Shown: piece after piece, positions 43,483 through 52,877 of the stretch
Numbering within the stretch: the first letter of the stretch is position 1
How the letters are laid out: each line of letters opens with the position of its first letter
Source of the DNA: an uncultured Oscillibacter sp.
Lineage (GTDB): Bacteria > Bacillota > Clostridia > Oscillospirales > Oscillospiraceae
Assembly: GCA_947382875.1 (NCBI GenBank)
Contig: CANDBG010000003.1
Coordinates: 17,830 to 81,829 of the forward strand
DNA: 64,000 nt
Direction: 5' to 3'
Program-made: the position numbers and the translations under genes
The notes under the pieces: generated by a model
Seen by the model: only the letters and a program-made list of their open reading frames with translations
Told to the model about the DNA's origin: nothing
The model's database searches: none

Positions 43483-45723
43483 ATGGCAAACGAGAAAGAA
43501 CGCAGCCTGTTTCCCGCCCCGGATTCCGGCGTTCCTCCGGAGGGCGACTTTTCCCTGGAGGAAATCCTTGCCGAATACGGCGGCGGGCTGGAACGGCAGC
43601 TTTTTCAGGATGCCGAAGACCTCCCGGATGAACTGGCAGACGAACCAGCGGAAGAACTTCCGGCAGAGGAACCGCCTGCGGAAGCGCCAAGGGTGGAATT
43701 GCCGGAACCGGAACCCCCTGCGCCTCCGAAGGAAGAACCCGACGAAGCATCCGGGCATACTGTTGAAAGCATCCTCGAAGAAATGGCGGACGAACCTGGT
43801 CCGCCGGTTGAAATCCCTCCGGCGGTTCCGAGCGGCCCCGCCGCCCCGAAGGCTGCTCCGCCTGTGGTGGACGTGGAACAGCTGGACGTACCCAGCGCGC
43901 CGCGGCCGGTTCCGCTGGAAACGGTGGTCGAGCACACCGTAGAAGCCGTGATGTACGAACAGCAGGAGGAAGCCGTCCATGAACATCTTGCGCCGCCGCT
44001 TCCCGTACGGTTTTTCAAGCGGCGCAGGCCCATGGAGGACACGGAGGAAATTCCTCTTCCCCCGGAGCCGGAACCCGAACCGGACCCGGAACCCATCGGC
44101 CCGGAACCGGACCTCTGGACCGCAGCAATGCGTCATCACAAGGCGTTTGCCGTCCGGAGCCGGACACGGTTTGCGGCTTTGCTGTCGGCTTTGCCGCCCA
44201 CGCTCCTGCTCCTGGCCGAACAACAAAATGTCACGGTCCCCCTCTGGTCCGGGGACCCGAAATTTCAAACCATCGTCCTGCTGGTCTGTCTGGCTCTGAC
44301 GGCGGTTTTCAGCCGTCACGTGTTTATCAAGGCAATCCGGATGCTCCTTCGGGGCCGCTGCGTCTGTGAAGCGGCAATCTCTCTTTCCGCCCTCGCCGCA
44401 GCAGCGGACTGCGGCTCCCGTCTGCTCTTGCCCTCGCGAAGTCCGGTTATGCCTTATGCCGCAGTCGCTTGTTTAGCGCTGGCCGTCGCGCAGTGGGGCA
44501 TCAGCTGGGAGAGCCAGGGTACCTATGATATGTACCGCGCCGCTGCGGTGGACAGCAATCCACCCTACCTCGTCACCAACACCGGGCGGGGGGCCTGTAA
44601 GCAGCGCGGTTCCATTCCCGGGTTTTACACCACCGCCTCCCGGGACGACGCCGCAACTATCTGGCAGGCGGTTTTGCTGCCGGTATTTCTGGTGGCGACG
44701 TTTGTCTTTGCCGGACTCAGCTCCTTCGGCCAGGAACGAAAAGCGGATTTTCTTCTGAACTGGTCCGCCATTCTGGCGGCCGCGGCAACGTTCTCCATGC
44801 CGCTTTGCTGGGGTTTGCCGTGGTCCAAGCTCTCCCGGCACCTGCAAAAAACCGGCTGTGCAGTGGCTTCCTGGTCCGGCGCGCAGAAAATCAGCGCCCA
44901 TCGCTGCATGATTTTGACCGATACCGATCTCTTTCCGCCGGGAACCATCCAGATCAACGGTCAGAAATTTTACGGTGAGGAACCCATCCGGGCCATTGCC
45001 TACGCCGCTGCCATGACCCGTGCCGCCGGGTGCGGCTTGGAGCGCATTTTTGAAGATTACCTCAAGGGCGAGGGCGGGAGCTTTGAACTGGCTGTGGATT
45101 TCAGCTTCTATGAGGAGGGCGGGTACGCCGCCACGATTCGCGGGGAAACCGTCCTGCTGGGTACGGCTTCGTTTATGCGTAAAATGGACATCCGGCTTCC
45201 CGGAAACCTGAATCTGAAAACCGGTATCTATCTGGCGATTGAGCACCATCTGTCGGCGGTATTCGCGGTGAAATACGAGCCGTCGGACAACGTGGACTTT
45301 GCTTTGAAAATGATGCGCCGGAGTCATCTGCTGCCGGTCCTGGCCTCGCGGGACCCGAATATCACCCCCGCCCTCCTGCGGCGGAAGTTCAACAAAAACA
45401 TCCGCCTGGAATACCCTGACCTGACGGAACGCGTGGCGTTAAGCGAGGTGGAAAACGACCGCGGCGACCTTCCCCGCGCCCTGTTGTTCCGCGAGGGGCT
45501 TCTGCCCTATGCGGAGGCCGTAGCGGGCAGTCTGCGGCTGTGCAAGGCCGTCCGAAGGGCGGCGGTGCTGTCCCTGCTGGGGAGCTGGGTTGGAACACTC
45601 CTTACCTTTTACCTCGTCTCCCTGGGCCATTACGAATTGATGAATCCCCTGGCCCTGGAACTCTTTTTGTTCCTCTGGACCCTGCCGGTTCTGCTGATGG
45701 CCGACTGGACAGGACGCTATTAA
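43483..45723 (+). CDS. Membrane protein with degenerate P-type-ATPase-like core
   Basis: 746 aa. The first 200 residues are disordered and Pro/Glu-rich. About five to eight membrane spans follow from residue 225 (TRFAALLSALPPTLLLL, then TIVLLVCLALTAVF, and AAISLSALAAAADC), and another pair lies near the C-terminus. Between them is a cytosolic part similar in layout to a P-type ATPase: where DKTGT should be, ILTDTDLFPPGT occurs; further on GETVLLGTASFMRKM resembles the nucleotide-binding domain and RDPNITPALL the hinge. The catalytic DKTGT and GDGxND motifs are absent, so it is probably a pseudoenzyme. It follows rlmB by 17 bases. Confidence 0.7.
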   Translation: MANEKERSLFPAPDSGVPPEGDFSLEEILAEYGGGLERQLFQDAEDLPDELADEPAEELPAEEPPAEAPRVELPEPEPPAPPKEEPDEASGHTVESILEEMADEPGPPVEIPPAVPSGPAAPKAAPPVVDVEQLDVPSAPRPVPLETVVEHTVEAVMYEQQEEAVHEHLAPPLPVRFFKRRRPMEDTEEIPLPPEPEPEPDPEPIGPEPDLWTAAMRHHKAFAVRSRTRFAALLSALPPTLLLLAEQQNVTVPLWSGDPKFQTIVLLVCLALTAVFSRHVFIKAIRMLLRGRCVCEAAISLSALAAAADCGSRLLLPSRSPVMPYAAVACLALAVAQWGISWESQGTYDMYRAAAVDSNPPYLVTNTGRGACKQRGSIPGFYTTASRDDAATIWQAVLLPVFLVATFVFAGLSSFGQERKADFLLNWSAILAAAATFSMPLCWGLPWSKLSRHLQKTGCAVASWSGAQKISAHRCMILTDTDLFPPGTIQINGQKFYGEEPIRAIAYAAAMTRAAGCGLERIFEDYLKGEGGSFELAVDFSFYEEGGYAATIRGETVLLGTASFMRKMDIRLPGNLNLKTGIYLAIEHHLSAVFAVKYEPSDNVDFALKMMRRSHLLPVLASRDPNITPALLRRKFNKNIRLEYPDLTERVALSEVENDRGDLPRALLFREGLLPYAEAVAGSLRLCKAVRRAAVLSLLGSWVGTLLTFYLVSLGHYELMNPLALELFLFLWTLPVLLMADWTGRY

Positions 45724-45760
45724 AAAATGCCCTGCGCGGGCGGAAAGGACCGATGATTGT

Positions 45761-47062
45761 ATGGAACCTATGAATCAACCAGAGCATCCGGAAACCGAGA
45801 AAAAGCCCCTGAACCGGCGACAGCTTATGATGATTGCCGCCGCCGCGGCCGTGGTACTGCTGGCTGTCGGCTTCGCCTATCAGAGCTGGCAGATTTCCCG
45901 GCTGCGGGCACAGGTTCCCGACTCCGCCCCGGACGCGGGAAACGTCTTGCCGGACGGCGTTGTTCCGGCGGAAAAAACCGCTTTGATCAAGGAAATCCTG
46001 AATCTGAACGATACGCTGGACGCTGAAGCGCTCGCCGAGCTGTCCATGGAAGAACTGGAACAGCTCCGGGCGGCGGGCGCACCGGGAATGCCCATCGGCC
46101 TGAATGCCGCCGCTTATGCCGCAGAGGAATTTGCCGGAACGCTGGAAGTCGATTCCATTACCTCGACCGCTGAGCCGAAGCTGAACGAAAAAACGCCCTA
46201 CTATCAAATCATGCTGCATCACATCACCAAAGGGGATTTTTATTACAAAGTCGACGCTTATACCGGCGATATCCTTTCCGGACTTGAAGACATCTTCTCT
46301 TATGATGACCCATTAAACGGGCTTACCTCCTCGGAAACCAATTCCGACGCTTCCGAAGCTGTGGAACCGCTTGGCGCAATCGGCGAGATTCAGGCGAAGA
46401 AAACCGCCCTTTCCGACGCAGGTTTCGCTGAAGAAGATACGGAACGCTGCAAAGTCTGGCTTGCGCTCGACGATGGACACTGGGAATACGAGGTGGAATT
46501 TTACGCAAACGGTATGGCGTACAAATACAAAATCGACGCCTTAACCGGCGGCATCCTGCAAAGCAAGCAGGAAACCGGCTATACGCCTCCCGCGCCTGCG
46601 GAAAAAACGCTCACCGCAGAACAGGCCGCCGCCATCGCCTGCGCTGACGCGGGCGTGAAAGCGGACAGCGTTTCCAGTCTGTGGACCAACCTCGATTGGG
46701 ATAACGACCTTTGTATTTTTGAGGTTGAATTCGTCTGCGACGGCATAAAATACGAATACGAACTCAATGCCCTTGACGGCGCCATCCGCAAATCCGAACA
46801 GAAAACCAATTCTCAGGTGTCGGTCAACCCGCCCGCGTCCAATCAACCCAGCAGCTACACCTTCATCGGGGATGCCGCCGCAAAGGAAATCGCTTTCCAG
46901 CACGCCGGCGTCAGCGCCCAGAACGTCCGGGAATTGGAATTTGAATTGGACCGGGAACACGGGCTCTATTACTATGAAATCGAATTCACCGTCGGTTCCA
47001 CGGACTACGAGTACGAAATTGACGCTGTAACCGGCATGGTTTTGAAAGCCGAGATGGATTGA
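45761..47062 (+). CDS. Membrane-anchored PepSY-domain protein
   Basis: 433 aa. One span near residues 25-43 anchors the protein; the rest is outside. Three PepSY domains are clear at about 213-266, 285-346 and 366-433, each ending in a KIDALTGGIL- or EIDAVTGMVL-type strand; a fourth, shorter one is around 150-175 (KVDAYTGDIL). PepSY domains are thought to inhibit or bind proteases, so a role with the nearby subtilisin-like protein or FtsH is possible, but that is inference only. Confidence 0.85.
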   Translation: MEPMNQPEHPETEKKPLNRRQLMMIAAAAAVVLLAVGFAYQSWQISRLRAQVPDSAPDAGNVLPDGVVPAEKTALIKEILNLNDTLDAEALAELSMEELEQLRAAGAPGMPIGLNAAAYAAEEFAGTLEVDSITSTAEPKLNEKTPYYQIMLHHITKGDFYYKVDAYTGDILSGLEDIFSYDDPLNGLTSSETNSDASEAVEPLGAIGEIQAKKTALSDAGFAEEDTERCKVWLALDDGHWEYEVEFYANGMAYKYKIDALTGGILQSKQETGYTPPAPAEKTLTAEQAAAIACADAGVKADSVSSLWTNLDWDNDLCIFEVEFVCDGIKYEYELNALDGAIRKSEQKTNSQVSVNPPASNQPSSYTFIGDAAAKEIAFQHAGVSAQNVRELEFELDREHGLYYYEIEFTVGSTDYEYEIDAVTGMVLKAEMD

Positions 47063-47067
47063 GCCGC

Positions 47068-47096
47068 TTGCAAAATCCTGAGAAATTTGGTATAGT
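47068..47096 (+). promoter_or_regulatory. Promoter before the DUF2156-GNAT gene
   Basis: TTGCAA (47068-47073), 17-base spacer, TATAGT (47091-47096). The 100-base leader contains a GGCCTG / CAGGCC hairpin at 47163-47183, just before the Shine-Dalgarno. Confidence 0.75.
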
Positions 47097-47199
47097 TTCC
47101 GTGGAAGGTTCCGTCGCGCGGGCAAATCCTGCGCCGCGGCATATACGATCAAAAATGGCGTTGGCCTGCCCCGCGGACAGGCCCTGTATGGAGGTTATC

Positions 47200-48603
47200 A
47201 TGGAACAGTTCAAGCCGGTGACAAAACAGGATGCAGCCAAGCTGCGGAAATATTACAAAACCTGCAACTATGGCCTATGCGAGTACTCCCTGGGCACCAA
47301 GTTAATGTGGCGTCCCGTACTGCATCCGGCCTGGACGGAAGCGGCGGGGTGCCTGATCGTACGCAATGAGCATGACGGCGGGTGGGTGTTTGATTACCCC
47401 GTCCCCGGCCCCGAGGGCGACGAGGACGCCGCTTTGTCCTTTATTGAATCCTACTGCCTGGAACGCGGCCGTCTGCCCGTGATCTCCGTTGTACCCGAAT
47501 GCAAGGCGGCGCGGCTCCTGACGCGGTACCCCTATGTAAAGGTAAGCGATATCCGCACCTGGCGGGATTACGTCTATTACCGGGAAGACCTGCAGTTCTT
47601 TACCGGACGCCGGTACTCCGGACAGCGGAATCATATCAACAAGTTCCGGGCGCAATGGCCGGAGGCAAACGTCCGAGCCTTGACGGCAGACGATACGCCG
47701 GTTATTGAGCAGTTCTGGAAAGACTTCGAGGCAGAATTTCCAAAGGGCAGCAACGCCAAGGCTCTGGAGGAACTGAAACAGGCCCGTAAAATGCTGAAAC
47801 TGGCCGGAAAACCCTGGTTCATTGCCGGCGGAATGTTTGACGGCGATAAGCTCATCGCCCTGTCCCTGGCGGAACGCTGCGGCGACACGCTGATTATTCA
47901 CATTGAAAAAGCCCTCTACTCCTATACCGGCGTGTATCCCACCTTTGTACAAGCCTTTGCCATGGCCTTCGGCGGCGACTGCCAATGGATCAATCGGGAA
48001 GACGACGCCGCTGACCGGGGCCTCCGGACCTCCAAGCTCCAATATGGTCCGGCGAAGCTCGCGCCGAAATACTGCTTCGAGCCGATGAATGAACTGATGC
48101 GTTATGTCTCCGAAATCCCGAGGCTGAAAACGGAACGCCTTACCCTGAACGGCCTGACGGAAGCGGATATTCCCGCCTACAACGCCTTGGTTCTGGACAA
48201 GGAGCGAAATCGCTGGTGGGGATTCGACGACGCAGGCGCTCTTGGCGGGCCAGTGGAGGAGCGCAGCTTCTATGAGGTCTGTCAGCGGGACTTTGCGAAT
48301 CGTCTTGCAATTAACTTTGCTGTGCGGCTGGACGGCAAACTGATTGGCGAAGCGGTTCTCTATAACTTCGACTGCCGCGGCGGCGCAGAGCTGGGCTGCC
48401 GGATTGACAAGGCGTACGCCGGAAACGGTTATGGTACGGAAGCCTTTGCCGCCGCAGCCGAATGGGGGCTTTACAAGCTCCACCTTGGCCGGGTATTCGC
48501 CAAGTGCTTCAAGGAAAATCAGTCTTCCATGCGGATGCTCTCCGCCTCCATGCGGCGGAACGGAGAAGACGAAACATTCTGCTATTTCGAAAAACTGGTT
48601 TGA
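47200..48603 (+). CDS. Fusion of DUF2156 (aminoacyl-transferase-like) and GNAT acetyltransferase
   Basis: 467 aa from the ATG at 47200 (GGAGG five bases upstream). Residues 1-295 match DUF2156, the GNAT-like fold related to phosphatidylglycerol lysyltransferases (QRNHINKFRAQWPE; LEELKQARKML; YGPAKLAPKYCFEPMNE). Residues 305-467 form a typical GNAT acetyltransferase of the RimJ type (TERLTLNGLTEADI; IGEAVLYNF; GTEAFAAAAEWGLYKLHLGRVFAKC). Such two-part proteins occur in Clostridia; substrate unknown. It is transcribed alone and ends at a bidirectional terminator. Confidence 0.85.
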   Translation: MEQFKPVTKQDAAKLRKYYKTCNYGLCEYSLGTKLMWRPVLHPAWTEAAGCLIVRNEHDGGWVFDYPVPGPEGDEDAALSFIESYCLERGRLPVISVVPECKAARLLTRYPYVKVSDIRTWRDYVYYREDLQFFTGRRYSGQRNHINKFRAQWPEANVRALTADDTPVIEQFWKDFEAEFPKGSNAKALEELKQARKMLKLAGKPWFIAGGMFDGDKLIALSLAERCGDTLIIHIEKALYSYTGVYPTFVQAFAMAFGGDCQWINREDDAADRGLRTSKLQYGPAKLAPKYCFEPMNELMRYVSEIPRLKTERLTLNGLTEADIPAYNALVLDKERNRWWGFDDAGALGGPVEERSFYEVCQRDFANRLAINFAVRLDGKLIGEAVLYNFDCRGGAELGCRIDKAYAGNGYGTEAFAAAAEWGLYKLHLGRVFAKCFKENQSSMRMLSASMRRNGEDETFCYFEKLV

Positions 48604-48615
48604 TTTCAAAACGCA

Positions 48616-48650
48616 GAAACGGGCAGCGCCTTGTTGGCATTGCCCGTTTC
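48616..48650. terminator. Bidirectional terminator ending the motility operon
   Basis: Stem GAAACGGGCA / TGCCCGTTTC with an inner GCC/GGC pairing. It serves the GNAT gene on the plus strand and the EAL-HDOD gene on the minus strand. Confidence 0.82.
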
Positions 48651-48667
48651 TTGTATACATTTTCATC

Positions 48668-49978
48668 TTACGTTTCGCTTTCGGCCGGGGTCTTCGACAT
48701 TTCGGATTCCTCCGGCGGTTCTTGATCAGGGTAAGCGTTGGTCAGCTGCTCCCACAGCATATTGACATTTTCCACACAGATAAAATACACATTTGTCAGG
48801 ATCTGATTCGGAATTCCCAACTCTTCCGCCAGGGAAGTGATGGTGTCCCAGTTGGCCGATTCGTAGCTCAACACCAGATCATACAATTTGCCGCAGCGGC
48901 CCGCGTGGGTCAGAAGCGCTTCCTTGATCTCGTCCGCTACCGGCACTTCGCTCAAAATCTCCTCCAACGGCGCGTCAATCAGGTAATGGAGCGTAGAGAA
49001 CATACCCATCAAATACGCTTCCGAACGGGAAATCGGCATATCCTGAGCGTACTTCATCAGCTCGCTGCTGAAATTCGCCCGCATGAAAGACAACTTCAGG
49101 AATTCCTCCGTACCCGGGTCCACCTGCTCGCCGCTGTTGCTGGCGCTCAACAGGTAAATCCACTGCTTCAGCTGTCCCAGGCCAAGGGTCATGATGGCCT
49201 GATGAATGGTGGTTGCACGGTGCCGCAGCGCAAAATACACCGAGTTTGCCATTTTCAGCAGGCCGAAGCTCAGGCTGGCGTCAATCGAAATCAGCCGCTC
49301 GATCTCGTCCACATCCGGTTCGTCCCGGGTTACGGCCACCATCAGACGGAAGAAGTTGCTCTGCAAATAAGCGCTGCTGTGGACCTTCGTCTGGAGGTTT
49401 TCCGCCACATACGGCCCCTCCAGCGCCTCCACGCCCATGGAAATCGCTTTCTGGTGCTGTTCCTCCGTCTCGATGTTGGTCACAATGCATTTCTTGTTCA
49501 TGCTGTGGGCGATCTCAATTACATTGCGCATCGCCGCTTCGCTGGTGCTTTTGATATTGAGTTTGATGTAATCAATCGTATCCAGCAGCGCCAGATACCG
49601 GGGCGCAAACTGGAACTCATTCACCGCAATCCGATAGCCCTCCTTGGCGTACTGGTTCACGAAATGCATGGAGAGCGGATGAATGATGATATTGTCGTCG
49701 ATCTGAATGACCAGCTCCGACTTGTCAAACAGCCGGGGCGTCTTCTTCATCAGAAGCATGGAGGTAAACGTCATGAAATTCAGCGAACCCTTCAAGGCTT
49801 TGGAGCTGTTCTGCGTCAGGAAGCTGTAAATCGTGTCCGCCGACGCAAATTCCGAAGCGGCTCCGGGCGACGTGTCGGTGCTGAACGCCTGATTCTCTCC
49901 ATAGTATAAAATCTCATGCCCCAGGATCACGCCCTGTACATCCTTAATGGGCTGTCTTACAATATATTTGCTGCTCAT
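48668..49978 (-). CDS. EAL-HDOD signalling protein (YuxH type)
   Basis: 436 aa. The N-terminal 200 residues are an EAL-like fold beginning YIVRQPIKDVQGVILGHEILYY; the ExLxR catalytic motif is degraded (EILYY), so no c-di-GMP cleavage is expected. Residues 210-400 are an HDOD domain (LISIDASLSFGLLKMANSVYF and TIHQAIMTLGLGQLKQWI). Such proteins couple motility or stress signals to downstream partners. Last gene of the flagellar operon. Confidence 0.88.
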   Translation of the reverse strand: MSSKYIVRQPIKDVQGVILGHEILYYGENQAFSTDTSPGAASEFASADTIYSFLTQNSSKALKGSLNFMTFTSMLLMKKTPRLFDKSELVIQIDDNIIIHPLSMHFVNQYAKEGYRIAVNEFQFAPRYLALLDTIDYIKLNIKSTSEAAMRNVIEIAHSMNKKCIVTNIETEEQHQKAISMGVEALEGPYVAENLQTKVHSSAYLQSNFFRLMVAVTRDEPDVDEIERLISIDASLSFGLLKMANSVYFALRHRATTIHQAIMTLGLGQLKQWIYLLSASNSGEQVDPGTEEFLKLSFMRANFSSELMKYAQDMPISRSEAYLMGMFSTLHYLIDAPLEEILSEVPVADEIKEALLTHAGRCGKLYDLVLSYESANWDTITSLAEELGIPNQILTNVYFICVENVNMLWEQLTNAYPDQEPPEESEMSKTPAESET

Positions 49979-49993
49979 TGTATCCTCCCGCCG

Positions 49994-50917
49994 TTATCTG
50001 TGCTTCAAGTCCAGCAGGTGGTCAATCACCTGCACCAGATGCCCAATTTCCGGCTTGCTCATTTGATCGTCGGCGCCCAGTTCCTTACCCTTGCGCCGCA
50101 TCTCCTCCGTAATCAGGGAAGAGAAAATAATCAGAGGAATGTGCTTGAACTGCTTGTCGTCCTTCACCAGCTTGGTCAGGCGGTGCCCGTCCATCTGAGG
50201 CATTTCAATATCGGTGATAATCAGCGACACCTGGCCCTCCAGGTTACCCTCCTCCCGGAGGGAGTTGAGGTAGTTCCACAGTTCCTGTCCATCGGGGAAC
50301 ATCCGCGTCCTCTCGTAACCGGACTTGTGCAGCGCCTCCTCAATCATCTTCGCCAGCAGCGCCGAATCCTCCGCCACCAGAATGGTTGCGTCGCTCCGCT
50401 CCCGCTTGCCCAGACGGTCGATCTCCGAGAGCTGAATGGACGTTTCCGGCGCAATCTCCGCCACAATTTTCTCGAAGTCTAGAATCGTCACCAGGTCTGT
50501 GCCGCATTGCGCAATCCCGGTGGCAATGCCGTCGTTTCCGCTGGAAACGGTCTTATCCGGCTTCTGGATATTTTTCCAGGAAATGCGGCTGATGCCCACC
50601 ACGGTATGTACCCGGAAGGCAATGTTCATCTTATTGAAATTGGTGACGATGAACAGGTCCTTCGGACCCTTCTCACCCGCGACGCCCAGAAGGTACTGCG
50701 GCAGGTCCACCACCGTGATTACCAAATCCCGGGGCTTGAAAATCCCCTCCACCGCGGGGTGTGCGTGGGGCATGGGCTTCACCGGCGCAGATACGATAAT
50801 CTCCTTGACCTTTGCCACATTGATGCCGTACAGGCTGTCATTGATGGTAAACTCCATTACCTCGATTTCGTTTGTGCCAGATTCCAGCAGAATACCCTGT
50901 TTCTCATCTTTCGCCAT
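49994..50917 (-). CDS. cheV: Chemotaxis coupling protein CheV (CheW plus receiver)
   Basis: 307 aa from the ATG at 50917 (GGAAGGAG). Residues 10-170 form a CheW-type coupling domain (FTINDSLYGINVAKVKEII) and residues 180-305 a receiver with phospho-Asp in LIITDIEMPQMDG. CheV links receptors to CheA and can adapt the signal by phosphorylation. No cheA or receptor gene is in the window. Confidence 0.93.
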   Translation of the reverse strand: MAKDEKQGILLESGTNEIEVMEFTINDSLYGINVAKVKEIIVSAPVKPMPHAHPAVEGIFKPRDLVITVVDLPQYLLGVAGEKGPKDLFIVTNFNKMNIAFRVHTVVGISRISWKNIQKPDKTVSSGNDGIATGIAQCGTDLVTILDFEKIVAEIAPETSIQLSEIDRLGKRERSDATILVAEDSALLAKMIEEALHKSGYERTRMFPDGQELWNYLNSLREEGNLEGQVSLIITDIEMPQMDGHRLTKLVKDDKQFKHIPLIIFSSLITEEMRRKGKELGADDQMSKPEIGHLVQVIDHLLDLKHR

Positions 50918-50971
50918 ATTCCGAACACTCCTTCCAACGGTCAAAATACAATCCTAAGTGAATCCCCGTCC

Positions 50972-50994
50972 CGGCGCGTCAGAAAGACGCGCCG
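50972..50994 (-). repeat. GC-rich hairpin between cheD and cheV
   Basis: Perfect 9-bp stem CGGCGCGTC / GACGCGCCG with a 5-base loop in the 91-base gap. No T-run on the minus strand, so it probably modulates message stability rather than terminating. Confidence 0.55.
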
Positions 50995-51008
50995 CCGGGA
51001 ACGCAGGC

Positions 51009-51488
51009 TCAAATAATCAGTTCCGGCTTTCCGTAGCTGCGCACACAGCCCAGGCCGGTGCCTACGTCAAACAGCAGCGTCCGGGCCGTGCTGCCGCCCA
51101 CATCTTCCTTCAAAAGCTGAATGCCCTCCGCTTTCAGCGTCATCTTTACGCTTTCAATATTCCGCTGCCCGATATTGCCCAGGGAACCGCCGCCGGTCTC
51201 GAACATCTTCGCTCCGCCGGCGATTTTCGCCGTGATGCGGGACTTGGACGCCCCCTTTGCCACCATCTGGTGCAGCGTCTCCCGGATACCGGTATTGGCA
51301 TATTTCATGGTGTTTTTCCGTCCGGCCTCCCCGTTCACTGGAAGCATAATATGAATCAGGGCGCCCAGCTTGATCTGTTTGTCATACAAGCAGATGCCGA
51401 TACAGGAGCCAAGGGCGTAGGTAATCAGCATTCCGCTGCCCTTTGCCATTTTCATGTCTGCAATGCCGACTGTGATTTTACTCTCCAC
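51009..51488 (-). CDS. cheD: Chemoreceptor glutamine deamidase CheD
   Basis: 159 aa, GTG start at 51488 inside the 3' end of cheC. The catalytic Cys in LGSCIGICLYD and His in ALIHIMLP are present. CheD deamidates chemoreceptors and binds CheC. Normal size. Next to cheC, as in Bacillus. Confidence 0.95.
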   Translation of the reverse strand: MESKITVGIADMKMAKGSGMLITYALGSCIGICLYDKQIKLGALIHIMLPVNGEAGRKNTMKYANTGIRETLHQMVAKGASKSRITAKIAGGAKMFETGGGSLGNIGQRNIESVKMTLKAEGIQLLKEDVGGSTARTLLFDVGTGLGCVRSYGKPELII

Positions 51489-52107
51489 TGCTCACGCCCA
51501 GCTTCCTCAATAAGAAGTTTAGAGACCGGATATCCGGCGACAGCAACAGTCTGCACGGAATTTCCTTGCCATTGCAGATGAAATTGCCGCCGATGGTCAT
51601 GATATAATCCGACTGCCCGCCGTACTCCGCCATGGGAACGGTCATGATCGCGCCCTGCATATCCACGGTAAAGGCGGGGACCGTCAGCTCAATGTCGATG
51701 CTTGCCAAGCTGCTCAAGGCATTGATAAAGGTGGAAATCATGATGTTGCCCACTTCCACCAGAGCGGAACTTTCCATCTCATGCAGGCCGAAGTAGTTCT
51801 CCACGCCGCGGCCCAGCATGCTTTCCAGCACCAGATTCACGAAATTCAGCTGCTGCACGGAAAGCATGATGCCGCTGATCTGTCCGCTCATCTTGACCAG
51901 CACGCCCGCGGTAATTTCCTCCGGTCCGCCGATCCACTCGATGGCCTCGTTATAGCCCATGATCCGCACTTCCGGCTGTTGAATGCGCACGGTTTTCCCA
52001 ATCAGGGAGGACAGGGAGTTTGCTGCGTTTCCGGTGCCGATGCTCCCGATTTCCTTCAGGGTATCCAGCTCCAAAGAACTCAGCTCGTCATAATTTTTAA
52101 TCGTCAT
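51478..52107 (-). CDS. cheC: CheY-P phosphatase CheC
   Basis: 209 aa. The two ExxN phosphatase half-sites are present: LKEIGSIGTGNAANSL at the N-terminus and LVEVGNIMISTFINAL in the middle. CheC removes phosphate from CheY-P and works with CheD in adaptation. Ends 11 bases into cheD. Confidence 0.93.
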   Translation of the reverse strand: MTIKNYDELSSLELDTLKEIGSIGTGNAANSLSSLIGKTVRIQQPEVRIMGYNEAIEWIGGPEEITAGVLVKMSGQISGIMLSVQQLNFVNLVLESMLGRGVENYFGLHEMESSALVEVGNIMISTFINALSSLASIDIELTVPAFTVDMQGAIMTVPMAEYGGQSDYIMTIGGNFICNGKEIPCRLLLSPDIRSLNFLLRKLGVSSGE

Positions 52108-52121
52108 GCTTTTCCCCTCTC

Positions 52122-52868
52122 TTAACTGCGCAGGCCGTTAATCGTTGTCTCGATCTCATCAGAAGCCTGCACCATTTTCAACGCCATGCCATAGGCCCGC
52201 TGGGTTTCGATCACCTTGGTGACTTCCTCTGCATAGTCCGCGTTGGACATTTCCAGCATTCCCTGCCGCAGCACGCCGGTGCCTCTGCGCAGACCGCCGT
52301 TTTTGTCCACCGGCGTGAAACGGGTGTCGTTCAGCTGCGTCATGCCGTTGTAGTTAATGTAGTCAAAAATGCCCACTGGATACTGCTTGTTGAAGTCGTC
52401 CACTTCAATCATCCCGCCGGTTTCGCTCAGGACGAACCGTCCGTCACCGTCGGAAAGGTACATGATCCGTTCCTCGATTGGCTGACCGTTTTCGTCCACC
52501 TCATCGCTGGGCCGTACCAGCTCCGCGATGGTAAACGCGCCGCTTCGGGTCAGGCTTACCTCGTTGGTCTGCAAATCCACCAGGGCGAAAAAGCCGTCTC
52601 CTTCAATAAGATAGTCCTGCTTTCGCCCCGTCTCCGCCACGGGACCGGGGTTGAAGTCCGTGTCCGTCGTCCAGAGGCACGTGCCCACGCCTACCGGCAG
52701 CATTTCTTCGTCGGCGTTCTTTACGTCGTCGTACATCAGCGCGGCGAACCGGGCCTTTTCGGCCTTGAAACCGTATGTGTTTACGTTGGCAATGTTGTTG
52801 CCGTAAACCGCCAGACGCTTCAGCTGCTGATGCGCGGCCACTGCACCAGTAAAAAAGGATTGGTTCAT
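52122..52868 (-). CDS. Flagellar hook-basal body rod protein (FlgF/FlgG family, FlhP-like)
   Basis: 248 aa. N-terminus AVYGNNIANVNTYGFKAEKARF carries the rod-protein signature, and the C-terminus ends with the helical block VTKVIETQRAYGMALKMVQ typical of axial proteins. The middle is a beta-rich D1 domain with YLIEGDGFFAL. One of two adjacent genes corresponding to FlhO/FlhP or FlgF/FlgG; exact assignment is uncertain. Confidence 0.88.
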   Translation of the reverse strand: MNQSFFTGAVAAHQQLKRLAVYGNNIANVNTYGFKAEKARFAALMYDDVKNADEEMLPVGVGTCLWTTDTDFNPGPVAETGRKQDYLIEGDGFFALVDLQTNEVSLTRSGAFTIAELVRPSDEVDENGQPIEERIMYLSDGDGRFVLSETGGMIEVDDFNKQYPVGIFDYINYNGMTQLNDTRFTPVDKNGGLRRGTGVLRQGMLEMSNADYAEEVTKVIETQRAYGMALKMVQASDEIETTINGLRS

Positions 52869-52877
52869 AATGCCTCC

